Positions 23,278 to 35,519 of a stretch of 64,000 nucleotides of DNA are shown here, one piece after another. A program made the translations under genes and the position numbers. Below the pieces are notes generated by a model, which did no database searches, had not been told where the DNA came from, and saw nothing but the letters and a program-made list of their open reading frames with translations. This stretch comes from Megaustenia siamemsis (taxonomy: Eukaryota > Mollusca > Gastropoda > Stylommatophora > Ariophantidae). How positions within the stretch are numbered: position 1 is the first letter of the stretch; the number at the start of each line of letters is the position of its first letter. The stretch is from NCBI GenBank assembly GCA_032433765.1, contig JAVIAB010000051.1:49331986-49395985 (forward strand), read 5' to 3'.

Positions 23278-24134
23278 AGCGCTTCAAAAACGTTGAGAAG
23301 ATGGAAATCAAAACTCATCAGCACAAAAACAAAATTTAGACTATTCAAATCAAACGTACTATCACCCCTTACATATGCATGTAACAAAGTAAAAAGTAAA
23401 GTACCCCTATCACGCCAAGTGGCGTATAGGTAATATGGTGTTAGTGACCATAAATTTTACAGACCTTCGGCACATGATTTTTGGGGTAATGAGGTCAGTA
23501 TTACGCCCGTGCCGCTTTACTTTCCCAGAAAAAAATCGGGTACCCATTAAAGGATGGGTGAACCCGGAAGCCGTAGGTTGGGATCGAACCCTACCTCTTG
23601 TTCTTTGTAGCCCAGTTCACTAACCACTGAGCTATCGCGTCTCCCTTTACATATGCATGTGAGAGCTGGAAAACAACAAAGAGACATGGAAACAAAGTTG
23701 AACGCATTTGAAAATAAATGTCTAAGGAAAATACTTGGTATGCGTGGGACGAATTCAAAACAAACGAGAAAATTAGAGAAATCACTAATCAACCAGTAGT
23801 ATAGTTAGTAATCAAGAAAAGATGCTGGACATGTGATAAGAAAAAATAGTAACCGAATAGCAAAAGTAAGTCTTCATGTGGGAAACAACAGGTAGGAGGA
23901 AAAGAGGCCGATCCAGAGTAACATTGAGAAGAACATTGATCAGAGAGGCAAAAGCAGCAGGAATCGGCTCACTCAAAGAGATCGAGTTGTTTGCACAGAA
24001 CAGAGACAAATGGCGAGATTTGATAAACGATCTTTGCAAGGATTGAGACTGTTAGAAAGATATTTTAGAAAAAGAGAAAGAGTATCTGGGTCTATGCTCT
24101 ATGGGCCGGCCCCGGCTCGAAAGGTCAATAGATA
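23278..24134 (+). mobile_element. L-GATA LINE fragment interrupted by SINE-A
   Basis: LINE sequence homologous to 12400-12996 begins near 23278 (RSLEKLWKSKLIS region). It is split at 23369-23382 by a SINE, resumes at 23647, and runs through a degraded GKRKRGRP tail to the hairpin GCCG-gccc-CGGC at 24105-24116 and a short GATA tail at 24127-24134. Several indels break the frame, making it older than the 12342 and 33583 copies. Confidence 0.9.
23383..23646 (-). mobile_element. SINE-A inserted in L-GATA, with 14-bp TSD
   Basis: Minus-strand SINE-A: CTTTA-rich tail complement at 23386-23402, body at 23410-23510, B-box complement gggatcgaaccc at about 23580-23591, head at 23600-23640. The flanks carry the direct repeat ttacatatgcatgt at 23369-23382 and 23647-23660, proving insertion into the LINE. 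Confidence 0.92.
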
Positions 24135-24370
24135 GATTGAAAATGCAGCGCATGTTCTTAATTAGCGATCTTTTTTTCGAAATTTATTTTCAATTGTCTC
24201 TGTGTTTATATCTACGAGAGGTGATTTTCAACACTTATTCGTATCAAAACTACGGGGAAAGGGGGAGGGGTGGGGTGGGGGGGAGCTTGAACACAGACTA
24301 AGAATAGAAGACAAGTAACCAACAAACATCATTTGCAGCTGGTTGCCCACATGCAATATTAACTAGTAAA

Positions 24371-25436
24371 TTATCATCATCAAGTTCCAGGCTTGCTGGC
24401 GAAGGTGTCATGTATCTCCACAACTTTCGATCTCGACAGTTATTTATCATTTCTATTGTTGACCTTCTGCCAAGCCATTCTGTTAGGTTTGTGTGGTATC
24501 TTTTCTCTTTGCTTCCCTCTATCTCTTCGTCCCTCAATTTTCCCAGTTGTTACAATATATTCCAGCTGTTCTCTTCTCATTACACGGCTAACAAATTATG
24601 ATTATTTCTTCCTAATATTGGAAATTAGCTATCTTTTTTGCGTTGACCTCTTTCAGAACGTTTTCATTACTCTTCTTAGCTTTCCATGGTATTCTCAATA
24701 TTCTTCTGTAAAACCACACATCTACAGCCTCCAGTGATTTTCTTGTCTGTTGTCCATGATTCACATCCGTATGTTAAGACTGGCTCTACATAACATTTAA
24801 GAACTCTTTTTCTTGTTTATATTGTCAAAAATATATTGCATAGTGTCTTCCTCATTTTTTTTAAGCGGGGGAGGGGGGTTGGGGGGGGGGGGAGGGCCTC
24901 TGTAGCCTAGTTGGGAAAACCACTCGACTGGACTACCGACGTTCAGACAACCCGTGTTCGATTCCCGCTGGAAGCAGTGTGAGTTGTACTCGTGGTTGGA
25001 AAAAAAAATACCCCCACGGTCGACCCAGCCGTTGGCAAAAATTGGTACTTGGGTATTACCCTATGAAGGTGAGGAATGTTGCCTCGCATCTGAGTTTAGA
25101 TGCTTGAGGCGATACTATACAGAAATCTCCGAACATTTCTGAATAGGCGGCCGAGCACATATGGGTGTCAACTCGCTTGCTAAGACGCCAGTTCAAGTCT
25201 CGTACTTTACCTTTACCTTCCTCATTTTTTGGAAAGCTCCTTTTGCCTGAGCCATTCTGCATCTCACCTCTGTTGTACATATTCCGTCTGAGGTTAACAA
25301 AGTTCCCAAATATTTAAAATCATTTATCTGTTTTAATATTGTTTCACCTGTCTTTATATTGCACTGAGGTGATGTCTTTTATTTGTTGTTACAATTACTT
25401 CTGTCTATTTGCTATTAAGGCTGAGTCCTTTATTTA
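24371..25436 (-). mobile_element. L-TGA LINE fragment interrupted by a SINE
   Basis: The minus strand carries the 3' (TGA)n tail at 24371-24382 and the WLGRRSTIEMINNCRDRKLW tail (24401-24500). The RT thumb region follows, interrupted at 24847-24860 by a SINE, and resumes from 25217 with the block aligning to 43120-43320 of the 42650 copy. The YADD catalytic block is not reached. Many stops are present. Confidence 0.85.
24861..25216 (+). mobile_element. Composite tRNA-derived SINE with 14-bp TSD
   Basis: Starts in a G-rich tract (24866-24895), then a tRNA-like head with B-box GTGTTCGATTCCC (about 24953-24965) and a body. A second tRNA-like segment near 25145-25200 ends with a weaker B-box (AGTTCAAGTCTC). 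The tail is ctttacctttac, similar to SINE-A. It is flanked by cttcctcatttttt at 24847-24860 and 25217-25230, so it inserted into the L-TGA LINE. The dimer-like structure is inferred from the two boxes. Confidence 0.8.
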
Positions 25437-25549
25437 TAATCGTATAAAAATAGTGAAATGTGTTATAAATTTATTTTGCAATAATTTAATTTAATGCACG
25501 TTTTAAACATTCTGTTTAAAATGTAATGCATTATGGTCAGTATGGGAAA

Positions 25550-26025
25550 TGGACGGTCGTTGGTACCTTGACTACTATAAAAAGGTGATCACAATCACGG
25601 TCGTTGGGGCACCACTGACAAACTTCGTCAACGTTTCCCATGTATCTCTATCTTTAATCATTCTTTGGAACTATGTGTAGTCGAGACCTGTCCATTCTTT
25701 GATAATATCTTCCCATCTCTTTCTCTTGTTTATCTCTCATTTTCCTTGCTTTCACGATAGTCTTTGCCAGGGCACATGATCGAGATACGTGTCCAAATCA
25801 TTTCATTTCTGGTTTACTCACAAAAGTCAAAATATCCTCGTGTACTGTACTCTCATTGCTTGTTTATCTCTTTGCCAACTTTTATATTTGTGATGTCATC
25901 CAGGTAAAACATGACCAACATCTTACGATAACATTTTTAACTCCATATCTTGTATTTATTTACCTAGCTCTGCTGTCCATGATTCGCAGGCATATAGAAC
26001 AAAAATGAGGCCGTCCTACTTTCAT
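25550..26025 (-). mobile_element. LINE 3' fragment L-E
   Basis: Frame-broken minus-strand translation gives a blend of W-E-D-I-I-K-E-W-T-G-L-D and then D-W-E-T-L-x-K-F-V-S-G-A-P-T, close to the EDNIKEWTGLxFxxSQR...VVPQRP tail of a common LINE group. The RNA-facing end lies near 25550 beside the gtcgttggtacc sequence. The upstream RT core was not found. No tail repeat was identified. Confidence 0.65.
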
Positions 26026-26039
26026 GGAAAATCTGCTAC

Positions 26040-26150
26040 CCATTTAAAGTTGAATGAAACTAAAACATGTCGATCAGGATTGAATCCGACCTCAGTAGCC
26101 CGGTTCACAAACCACCGAGTTACCACGGCTCCCACTAGGTCAGAACCTAC
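26040..26150 (-). mobile_element. tRNA-like SINE fragment
   Basis: The minus strand has a B-box-like GGATTCAATCC complement (26078-26088) and an A-box-like segment (complement of ccaccgagttacca, about 26113-26126) at the normal spacing. The head only is preserved. Confidence 0.5.
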
Positions 26151-26280
26151 TACAATTTTCCCATCAAACATAATCTTATCTAACATGCTAGTAGCCAACA
26201 CTCCTCTATTTACTGTTAATGCATATGATGTTTGATGAAGAACCTACTACATTTCCCTAAAACTTTCAGATAGAAGTAAC

Positions 26281-26371
26281 AGATCTGTCTGTCTGTCTAA
26301 CCATAGCTGTAGCCCTAACTCCAAACTACCTACCTGCCTACCAACCTACCTACTTATCTATCTATCTATCG

Positions 26372-26454
<83 letters not shown>

Positions 26455-26800
26455 CATCCATCCATCCATCCATCCATCCATCCATCCATCCATCCATCCA
26501 TCCATCCATCCATCCATCCGTCCGTCCATCCATCCGTCCGTCCGTCCGTCCATCCATCCATCCGTCCGTCCATCCATCCATCCGTCCGTCCATCCATCCG
26601 TCCGTCCATCCATCCATCCGTCCGTCCGTCCATCCATCCGTCCGTCCGTCCATCCATCCATCCATCCATCCATCCATCCATCCATCCATCCATCCATCCA
26701 TCCATCCATCCATCCGTCCGTCCATCCATCCGTCCGTCCGTCCGTCCATCCATCCGTCTGTCTGTCTGTCTGCCTGTCCGTCCGTCCGTTCGTCCATCCA
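26281..26800. repeat. Compound tetranucleotide microsatellite
   Basis: Runs of CTGT and CCTA lead into about 25 units of CTAT (26353-26451). Long interspersed blocks of CCAT and CCGT follow, ending with CTGT/CCGT by about 26790. The long minus-strand M-D-G-W frames across it are artefacts of the four-base repeat cycling through three frames. Confidence 0.98.
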
Positions 26801-26819
26801 TTCTTCTATACCAGTGATA

Positions 26820-27545
26820 CTCAAACTGGGGTACAGGTAACCTTAAAGAAATGACAACATATTTACCAGGTAATGTTAGCTACGTCAATGTTTTTTTTTT
26901 TGTATATGCTAGTTAATTTGTGAAGCAATTTATATTTGGCTAACTTTATGTACAATAAATTTATTTCGTTGATTGCACTTAACATTAGCAATTAATTTTC
27001 AAGTCAATCGATGTACTTGGACGTAACCGTGTACTAGCTCTTGAAGGTAACTGAACACGGAGAAAACAGTTCCTTGCTGTGTAGTGCCTCATATAATGGG
27101 ATTCACGTCTCGATTGTGTTAATCTCTTTCATTATACTTGACGATTACGCATTTACCATATATATATATATATATATATTATAGCCTAGCAGTTGCCAAT
27201 GTTAACTTGCTCTCTAACTGGTTTAGTTTCCCTAAACTGCGCATCGATGTTCAAACACATGTCGATGTGGCAAGAGGCATACAAGTAAATATAATCACGT
27301 GGAGCCGCATTAAAGTTGGTGTAGATACATACCATACAGCCGTTACAGACCACTGTTTATATACAATATGCCTTTTAGGCTGTAGGGAACCGGCAATATG
27401 TTGAAGGCGATAGCGATGTTTAATTTGGACAGGTTCGGCTGTTCGCATGTAGTTTGACCAATATTGGTAATTTGTATTCCTGTCCCATATGATATAGTTT
27501 ATATGTATTTCTTCTTCTTGGATCAGTTTCCCGTGTTCTGCATGT
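26820..27545. other. Unassigned spacer between two microsatellites
   Basis: A (TA)n tract lies at about 27160-27179. The 88-codon plus ORF (27138-27404) has no motif that I recognise. Confidence 0.4.
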
Positions 27546-27706
<161 letters not shown>

Positions 27707-28951
27707 CAAGGATTTAACCGTCAGCGGACGGTCATCACAAGTGTTCTATAGCCACCATAACCCTTTAATACTGGGCCCTTCTTGTTCTTGACTGCCACAG
27801 CGGTTACGCCTAGTAGCGCATTGAAGAGCAATAATGATACCGTTTTGTTAAGGGTGTCCCAAGTCTGGTCCTCACTGAGCATCATCGATTGCACTGTTAT
27901 TTGCCATTCTTTCGCCCTACTTCCTATATTGCATGAAAGTCTTGTTGATACTTTCTAGATATCTTCATGAGTGCTAGGTCTATCCAGCTATAGTGTCTAT
28001 CGCCGAGTGCATTAAATATTGTATATGTGGTGTACAATATTAATTCTAAAAATAGTAACTTTCTATATGTAACATAATTGTGTTTCCCGAATAAATACAC
28101 AGAATTACGCACAAATAATTGTTACGGTACACAGGCCAATTTTAAATCTGAGGCAACGAGAACAAAACAACAGTTGAACATAACTGATACATAACATTTA
28201 TAATAAATGGACTTTATATCATTATTTTGGAACCTATTTTCTAACATGTTTTGTTTTGTTTCTCTTCAGCCGATATTAAAATAGTATATTTTAATGCAGC
28301 AAGACAGCTTGTTGATAATTAAAAAAAATATATATGCGTTATTGAATGTGAAAGTTATGTCACTTATTGAATGAAACCGATGTGGCGTTCGGTGTTGTGT
28401 AATTTGGCGGATGATGTACTTTCAGGGGAAGATGAATTACTTATTTTATATTTTTATTTAATTGGGCGCTACTACTATTTATATAAACTCAACTGAATTG
28501 TTGTTTATTTGAAATACCCACATAAAATAAAACTCCATATTTGCACAAAAAATAAAAAAGATAAAGTTATAAAGTGTAATAAAGACATTAATATATATAT
28601 TATTTGTTTGTATCCCGTCCCTAAAGTTGAACTATCAATCAACTATAAGTTATAAGTTGTCTTATCTTAAACTTGGGATGAACTGCGTTGTAATATAGGA
28701 TACAATAATTCACCACCGGAACTAATGTAAAATGCTGTCTGTGGTGTGCGTGCACACTGATAACGTCTCTAAGGAAATAGACATTGTACTCGTGTGTAGA
28801 GATCGTGGACAAAGACATTTTCTTTATTAGGATATTTCTGAAGTGATTTTCCTACGACCGACGACTGACCTTGACTAGCACTTCCGATTCTGTGTTTTGA
28901 TTTTGTCAAGGACCGAAGGCCGACGTGAAGGTAACGCAACAAAATACAACA
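27707..28951. other. Unassigned; contains the putative 5' flank of the exon at 28952
   Basis: No repeats recognised. It would include promoter and 5' UTR if the exon that follows is real. No TATA box or other decisive core promoter element could be singled out in this AT-rich sequence. Confidence 0.35.
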
Positions 28952-29029
28952 ATGTTGTTTCTACCAGAAGAAAAACCATGTCCTCCCAAACCGAAGCCTG
29001 TTTTTATGGAACCAATCGACAAGTCCCAG
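28952..29029 (+). CDS. Candidate first coding exon (26 codons) of a host gene
   Basis: ATG at 28952 opens a 26-codon frame (MLFLPEEKPC..., then Pro/Lys-rich KPKPVFMEPIDKSQ) that ends exactly at a strong splice donor, CAG|GTAAGA at 29027-29035. The ATG context (acaacaATG) is acceptable, the frame is phase 0 at the junction, and non-repetitive sequence surrounds it. Low-complexity Pro/Lys content gives no family clue and I cannot name the protein. No partner exon with a convincing acceptor was identified downstream, where the DNA is dominated by retroelements and would be intronic. This is an inference from one start plus one donor; a chance combination is possible. Confidence 0.35.
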
Positions 29030-30309
29030 GTAAGAATCATTTCTGATATTCGTAAAATGTACGTTCCTTAATAATTAACTTCGTTACATATTGGATGGGA
29101 TTATCTTTTAGTAAACTTTTACAGAGTCGAGTCTCAGTCGGTCTCTTGTTTGTTTTTATCAGCAGAGGGCAGAGACTGCTAAATATAATTGTGCTAGTTG
29201 TTTAAATTTAAACTGATTTAATGAATATTTACTCAGCCGGTTTATATAAATTTAACTCGTTTATATAAATAGAAGCAAATAAAAGCCAGAACTAAAATGT
29301 AAACAGTGCTGTTTTAATATTTAAACGAAATTAAACATGTTTATTCATTTTTTGTGTGTGCACTGCCTGTGTGACTGTGAGTAGTGTGAGTTGAGTGACT
29401 GACTGGGAGTTAGACTAGTCAGACTTTTTCTTAGGCTACGTTTTTTTTGCATTTAACAAGACTGCTCATGTGATGGTGACTATCACTCTGATGTAATAAC
29501 CACCATAGCTCCACTGTTAACCGGTACGACTAAAAAAGTTATGATCCTATCTTGTCATCTATAATATAAATAAAATATTAACTAGTTTTACTAAAGTTAT
29601 CGCATGTGGACAATAGTCATAGTGTCCTTAGCAAAACTAAAAATTGCTGCCATAAAAGCCATATTAATCCGTTCTTTAGAATTCAAGTATTGTGGTCATT
29701 ATTAATAATATATAAGGCTTAATAAGAGATATATTATACATTTTAAGTGACATCAAGTGTGGGCAATGTTCGGTTATAGAATACAACTTAATTAGCATCA
29801 TCATCACATGTCTTCCTGAGTGCTGCTACTGTAAATTATCAAATGGGAAAAAATAAAAAAAAAATGTCAATTGTTTGAAGAGGGCAGAAACGCTCATTAG
29901 AAAATAATATGAAAAACTGTTAGAAACATTTCACTTGAGTGACGTGTCAGGATTCCTCTGATCCCAATGCAGGTCTGCATGATGTCAAAATATGTCATGC
30001 TACTGATGGTTTCCAGAGTTGTAATTGTGGTAAATATAAAACAAGTCAACTGATTTCAAGCCGACTGTAGTGAAGACAGCAGCAGTGCGAGTTCTTAAAT
30101 ATCTAGACTAACCAGTGTAGATAGTTTTTTTTTCTAAAGCTCGTTATTGATTTCATTTTATCATCAAGAAAGCTGAGACCATGTTCTCCAAAAGTGCAGC
30201 ATCTGGACAAAAACAAAACAAGAGCATCTTTCTCCTACAGGTGTACAGATTGGTACAGACAAAGTAACAATGTTGGATTAGAAGGGAATCAGTTTTGCCA
30301 TGACATGTG
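29030..30309. other. Possible intron, no internal feature
   Basis: AT-rich, without ORFs or repeats that I recognise. If the 28952 exon is real, this is the beginning of a long first intron populated by the LINEs that follow. Confidence 0.3.
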
Positions 30310-30865
30310 CTCTTTACAATGAATGGCTGCATGCTAGTGAGTTATGAACAATCTCATACATACTATCAAATGAGCTATTTCAACAAGTTGTACCCACAGA
30401 GTGTTCAGAATAAAATAGTAGAACAAAGCATAAATAGCAGTCTTCATGTAAGCAAAAAATCTAAACATCATTACTACATTATGCTTTTAAAGGTCTATAT
30501 AAGATAGACTGGACATGTTTTAAATTTGCTTCATGAATGCATAACAAAATTACTCTCGTATGACAAACCCAACAGAGGTTGGCTGATGGATAGAAGAAAT
30601 GCTTCAAAGACTCTTTCAGAATGTCTCTAAGAAGCTTTAATATTTACATCTTCTCCTTACTAAAAGCAGAACAATATAGTTCTTTATAGCTTTAGGTGTT
30701 CTTTAAAAAAGTCAAATCAATGAAAAATGTGCTACCAGACAGAATAGAACAATCAACACCCATATTGCAAACACATGTCATATATGTTTCACTTGTGGCA
30801 TAGGATTGTATGTCAGAAATGGGCTTTACTGTGGTCACTTCCATAAATGTAATTGAGATTTAACC
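30310..30865 (+). mobile_element. Degraded LINE 3' end with terminal zinc knuckle (L-F group)
   Basis: Frame-broken translation reads TGHVLNLLHECITK, then KKCFKDSFRMSLRSFNI (the GGQxKxFKDxLKxSLKxF tail of a common LINE group). The terminal C-x2-C...H-x3-C knuckle follows as CHICFTCGIGLYVRNGLY (about 30770-30840). Stops are frequent. This is related in plan to the fragment at 3175-3760. Confidence 0.65.
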
Positions 30866-30889
30866 ACACAAGCTGTTGTGCATGATCTT

Positions 30890-32080
30890 TCTTGCTGAAA
30901 CATTTGCATGTCATCACTGTGTCTCTTCAGTTAGTTGTATCTGTTGAGTTTGTTGCTGTTTTTGTTTGGGTAAAATATTTTAAGAATATTCTTCATCTTT
31001 TTCTCTAACATTCTTCATTGTATACTTAACGATTTGTATTGCACCATGTTTTGCTTCTTGCATTGGGTCCATTTTCATCCCTCTTTCAGCATTTATATAC
31101 AGTTTTTTTAAAACCGTTGCTGAAAGTTTGAATCTCTCACACATCCTTAAGTTATTTTCTGTCTTGTCCTGGGATAAAATTCAAACGATTGGTAAAAGTT
31201 GGTAAAGTTTTATGGTCTTTTTTGTTAAAATAATTTAAACCCTACTGATTTTTTAGGCTTTTAAAGTATGTGAATACATATGCTATTACCTTTATTTTAT
31301 CCGGTATGGGAATTGTTAAATTTAGCTTAATATCTATTTGTTAATTTTCAATGCAGCTTGTTGGTTGTATTTGTGCAGTCTGTTTATTGTCATGAACGAG
31401 TGGGTCAAAATAGTCAAATAATATAATATTATCTGCAAATTCAAAATATTTCAATATAGGAAACACTTTATATGTGGATCCTCATCCAGCCTGTAACAGT
31501 CAAGAAAGAATAGTTGATAGAGGAAACCTTTATAAATCTCCTTTTTTAAAATTTCATTATGATTCTAACATCGTATGTGAATTTAGTATACAGGCATTTG
31601 ATGGTGTTGTTATTTTTCTTTAAAATTCCATTGGCACTGCATTTTCCTCCAAAAGCTATCACTATTATTCTATTTGAAGACTTTTCAAAATGAACTAAAT
31701 TTAAAAAAAAATGTTCTGACATCAGGCACTGCTGTAATATATTTCTAAGGGCGAGGATGTGATTTGTGCAATTTCTGTTTCTCTTGAAGCCTGTTTTTCC
31801 TTTCTCTCTGTAGCTCTGGAGAGTCTTTGCATGATTATCTGGCTGAGTACATTGCTAGGCAATGAAAGTAGCATAATTTATTTCAAGTTATTGCAGCTGT
31901 TAAAGCTCTCTTTTACCAACTTTACAATTATCCTTTTGCTCCATTTCAATGTTTTTGTTCCTGTTTGTCAAATTCAGGAAAAAGTGGTTAAAAAATTCCA
32001 ATTACCAATGCTGACTGAGTCTGCTCCCACTACTCTTGCACTTTAGGCAACGATGTTAGGATCTTTTTTGTTCTTCAATC
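30890..32080 (-). mobile_element. Old LINE reverse-transcriptase relic
   Basis: Reading the minus strand from 32080: SFNSCNNLK.IMLLSLPSNV (RT fingers), ILALRNILQQC, the LNLVHFEKSSNR segment in place of the LNFVDFEKAFDS motif (first catalytic Asp region, now His), IKCLYTKF, and FADNIILF in place of FADD. Both catalytic motifs are mutated and the frame is broken repeatedly. It has the same general RT type as L-GATA but is much older. Weak similarity may continue to about 32750. Confidence 0.7.
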
Positions 32081-32950
32081 ACCTGATCATTTTAATGATA
32101 TATTTTGTATAGAGGGTTCAAATCTTTTGAAATGGTATATCTAATCTATGAAGTGTTTGTATTTATTTCTTATTCTTTTTCCATTCACTAATAATTATGT
32201 TTCGAAAGATGGTATTTTGATAAATTTGGTTGTCTGTCATGGACCATACAGTTTTTGTGTTTAGTGGGGCCAGTGTGCATCTCTTCAAACATTGTACTGG
32301 CTGCAGCCTTGTTGTATGTGAGGTGCTATCTGTGGTGCTTATCTACATGTACATGTGCTTGTATTTCCAATCTTATACTTTGTGTACTTTGTATTTATTT
32401 CAAGAATACTAGGCAATTTCAAGGATGTCCAACATTAGTTATGATGCCTTATGAACTGTTTAACCAAAGCATTTCATCACTCTTTCTTTTTGTCCTTTTT
32501 CCATGGTGATGAGTGCTCATAATTTATCACCTACTTGTCTAATTTTTGCACTTTGCTCTCACTGATTAACTAAAATTTTCTACTTCATACATTGCTTTGC
32601 TCATTATTTTGTTGTGCTTCTTCAGCGTGTGTGCTCATCTATGAATTTTCAATAATTGTCCCCATTTTTTATAAGTTCCCTGGGCAGGAGAGCAGCCATC
32701 ATTTCATCATTATTGTCCCTAATTAGACATTTTGTTATAGCGTCAGTTCATGTATATCAAATTATTGATTAGGATAGAGACTAGGATATAAAAATGTCTG
32801 AGATGTTACACCCATATGGTATTGGCATAATACACATTGAATATTGATTAAGAAAGAGCAGTATAAAAACATTGTTTGCACATTTATTAAAAAAAGATGT
32901 TTTCAGAAAAGAAAAAACAATTTAGGAATAGTTTAAAACCAAGGTATAGG

Positions 32951-33466
32951 GATCATCATCATGTGCCATACCGGTTGGCATAGGTGATCATGTCCCTCCA
33001 CAATCTTCTATCTACAGTGCATCGTATCAGTTCTGTTGTTGACTGTTTTCCATGCCATGACACCAAGCTATCCAGTATCTTCTCTCTCTGTCGCCCGCGA
33101 TCTCTCTTTCCTTTTATTTTGCCAGTTGTAACCAAGTATTCCAACTTTCCTCTTCTCATGATGTGCCCGAAAAATGTTGATTGCTTCTTTCTGATGTTTT
33201 TTAAGAGCTCCCTTTTTGTGTTGGCCTCTTTGAGAACTCATTGGTCTTTTTAACTGTCCAGGGAACTTTCAACATTCTTCTTAGAAATCCCATCTCTGTG
33301 GCCTCTAATCGTCTTTTCATTTGTTTGTCTACTGTCCATGATTCGCTTCCATAGGTCAGAATTGGTTCTATATAGCACCGATGAACTCTCTTTCTCATTT
33401 TTATTGACATAGATTTGTTGCATAAGATATTTTTCATTTTCTGAAATGCCATTTTGGCCTGATCCA
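32951..33466 (-). mobile_element. L-TGA LINE fragment with 9-bp TSD
   Basis: The tail complement gatcatcatcatg is at 32951-32963. Frames 32959-33159 and 33201-33512 encode KIKGKRDRGRQREKILDSLV and, upstream, the RT thumb LCNKSMSIKMRKRVHRCYIE ... YGSESWTVDKQMKRRLEATE. The element is truncated at about 33466. The flanking repeat aggtatagg at 32942-32950 and 33466-33474 is the target-site duplication. Confidence 0.9.
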
Positions 33467-33582
33467 GGTATAGGAATAGGCTCTTGAAAAGGTTGTTTGT
33501 TGTAGAATACAAACAGAGTTAGACTATTGATTTTGTGCTAATTTTTGAACAGAATCCAGAGAGTGTCATACATTTGGCATTT

Positions 33583-34640
33583 GCTTTCTATCTATTGACC
33601 TTTCGAGCCGTAACCGGCCCATAGGGCGTAGACCAAGATACACCTTCTCCTATATGAATTTTTGTTCTAGCAGTTTTCTTTTAAAGATATTTTATCAAAT
33701 CTCGCCATCTGTCTCTGTTCTGTGCAAGCAGTTCTATCTCATTGAGGGAGCCGATTCCTGCTGCTCTTGCCTCTCTCATCAATGTTCTTCTCAGTGTCTC
33801 CCTGGGTCTTCCTCTTTTTCTTTTACCTGTTGTTTCCCATATGAGGGCTTGCTTTGCTATTCGATTATTATCTCTTCTCATCACATGTCCAACGTATGAC
33901 CATCGTCTTTTCTTTATTACTGAAGATATTAGTGGTTGATTGGCGATTTCTCTAATTTCCTCGTTTGTTTTGAATTCGTTCCATTCTATACCAAGTATTT
34001 TCCTTAGACATTTATTTTCGAATGCGTTCAACTTTGTTTCTATATCTCTTGTTGTTTTCCAGCTTTCACACGCATACGTAAGGGTTGATAGTACATTTGA
34101 TTTGAATAGCCTAAGTTTTGTGTTTGTGCTAATGAGTTTTGATTTCCACAACTTTTCAAGGCTTCTGAAAGACATTGCTGCTTTAGCCAGTCTGATTCTA
34201 ATTTCTTTGCTCGTATCCCCTTCTCGATCAATGTGACTTCCAAGATAGATGAAGTGATCGATCTCTTCTACTGGTTTGTTTTCCATGTATATTTTGTCAC
34301 TTGTTGGAATTAAACTTTTCATGACTTTAGTCTTTTCATGATTGACCTCAAGCCCAATTTTGCTGGCTATTGATGATAGTTCATTTGTGTTTTCCTGCAT
34401 CGTTTTTATCTGATTGCTGATGAGAACTATGTCATCAGCAAAGTCCAGGTCCTCCAAATGGTCTCCTTGTATCCATTCGATGCCTTTATTACCAGTGCAG
34501 CATTTCTTCATTATGAAGTCCATAACAATTCCAAATAACAAGGGCGATAAAATACATCCTTGTTTAACCCCAGTTTCTATTGGGAAACATTCGCTCAGTC
34601 CTTCCTTTAGACACTACAAAATCTTACAATATAGATTTGC
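33583..34640 (-). mobile_element. L-GATA LINE, longest and youngest copy (RT palm to 3' end)
   Basis: The 286-codon frame 33681-34541 is open. It has PLLFGIVMDF after the GVKQGCILSP motif (just upstream, about 34545-34590), then LEDLDFADDIVLISNQ with the FADD catalytic pair, VNHEKTKVM, FIYLGSHIDREGD, the thumb, and the GKRKRGRPRETL tail. The 3' UTR ends in the hairpin and the complement of AATAGATAGA at 33583-33600. The left part is nearly identical to 12342-12996. Homology extends to about 34612-34640 with one in-frame stop near the truncated 5' end. The endonuclease domain is missing, so the copy is defective, but its preservation points to recent family activity. Confidence 0.93.
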
Positions 34641-35519
34641 TAGGTCTATAGATGGTAATTTCAAGTATTTCTATATAGTTAGAGACTTTTAGATGCAAGC
34701 CAGATATTTAGCCAAATGAGTTTGTGAAGCATAACTAGAAAGAACTGTAAATAAACTTTTGAACATAATTTTGAGTCATCACATCATGTCACATGGAGCG
34801 TTTCAGACCATTGTTGTTGTGGACTTTGACGCTGACTTAACAATTTTATGCTTATTGTTTATGGAGTTATTCAATTGTATATTTTTCTTTCTCAATCATT
34901 AAACATCTTTCACTGTATTGTATGTTAAAGAAATTCTTCTTCTGTCTATAGCAATGTGTGCACATTTTTTAAAAATCTGACTAATATTATCAAATATTAC
35001 GTAGTCTCTCTTCAACTTAACCAAATCTCCTTCCAACAAGATTGATTACTGTCAAGTTATTGTCTCTTTTATCTTTTTCCTTAAATCTCAAAGTTTACAT
35101 GACTCACTCACTTGTCTTCACACATGCCATGAAGCATTATTGTGATGTTTTCTATCCTGAGCCAAGTGTGTCACACTTAGCATCTTGCCCTCAGTCTTGC
35201 TTAAGTCCTGAATTGAGGTCATCACTTGTTGGAGATGTGTATGCTAGCTTGTTAGCTCTGACCCATCCTCTTCAAATGGCTGAATCACTTTATTTTGTTT
35301 TTCTGAGTACTTGATGCAGATTGTAGTCCCAGTAATATTTCTGATGAATAATTTCTTATTCTTCTTTTATAGTGACATTGTGGTTTATCTGAAACATATA
35401 AATTTATGTTGATATATTTCTCAGTTATATAAGATGCCTTCAGTGAAAAACCTGATTTCTTTTTTTTTTTTTTTTTTTTTTACAGTGTATTTTTTGCAAA
35501 CACTGAAATAACTACTTTA
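34641..35519. other. Unassigned; poly-T at right end
   Basis: No features recognised apart from a T-run at 35460-35481. The ORF 35042-35314 has no known motif. Confidence 0.4.

Noticed and set aside
26442..26824. Long frames of M-D-G-W repeats on the minus strand
   Set aside because: They are created by the CCAT/CCGT tetranucleotide array; three overlapping frames show the same pattern, which is not how a real gene behaves.
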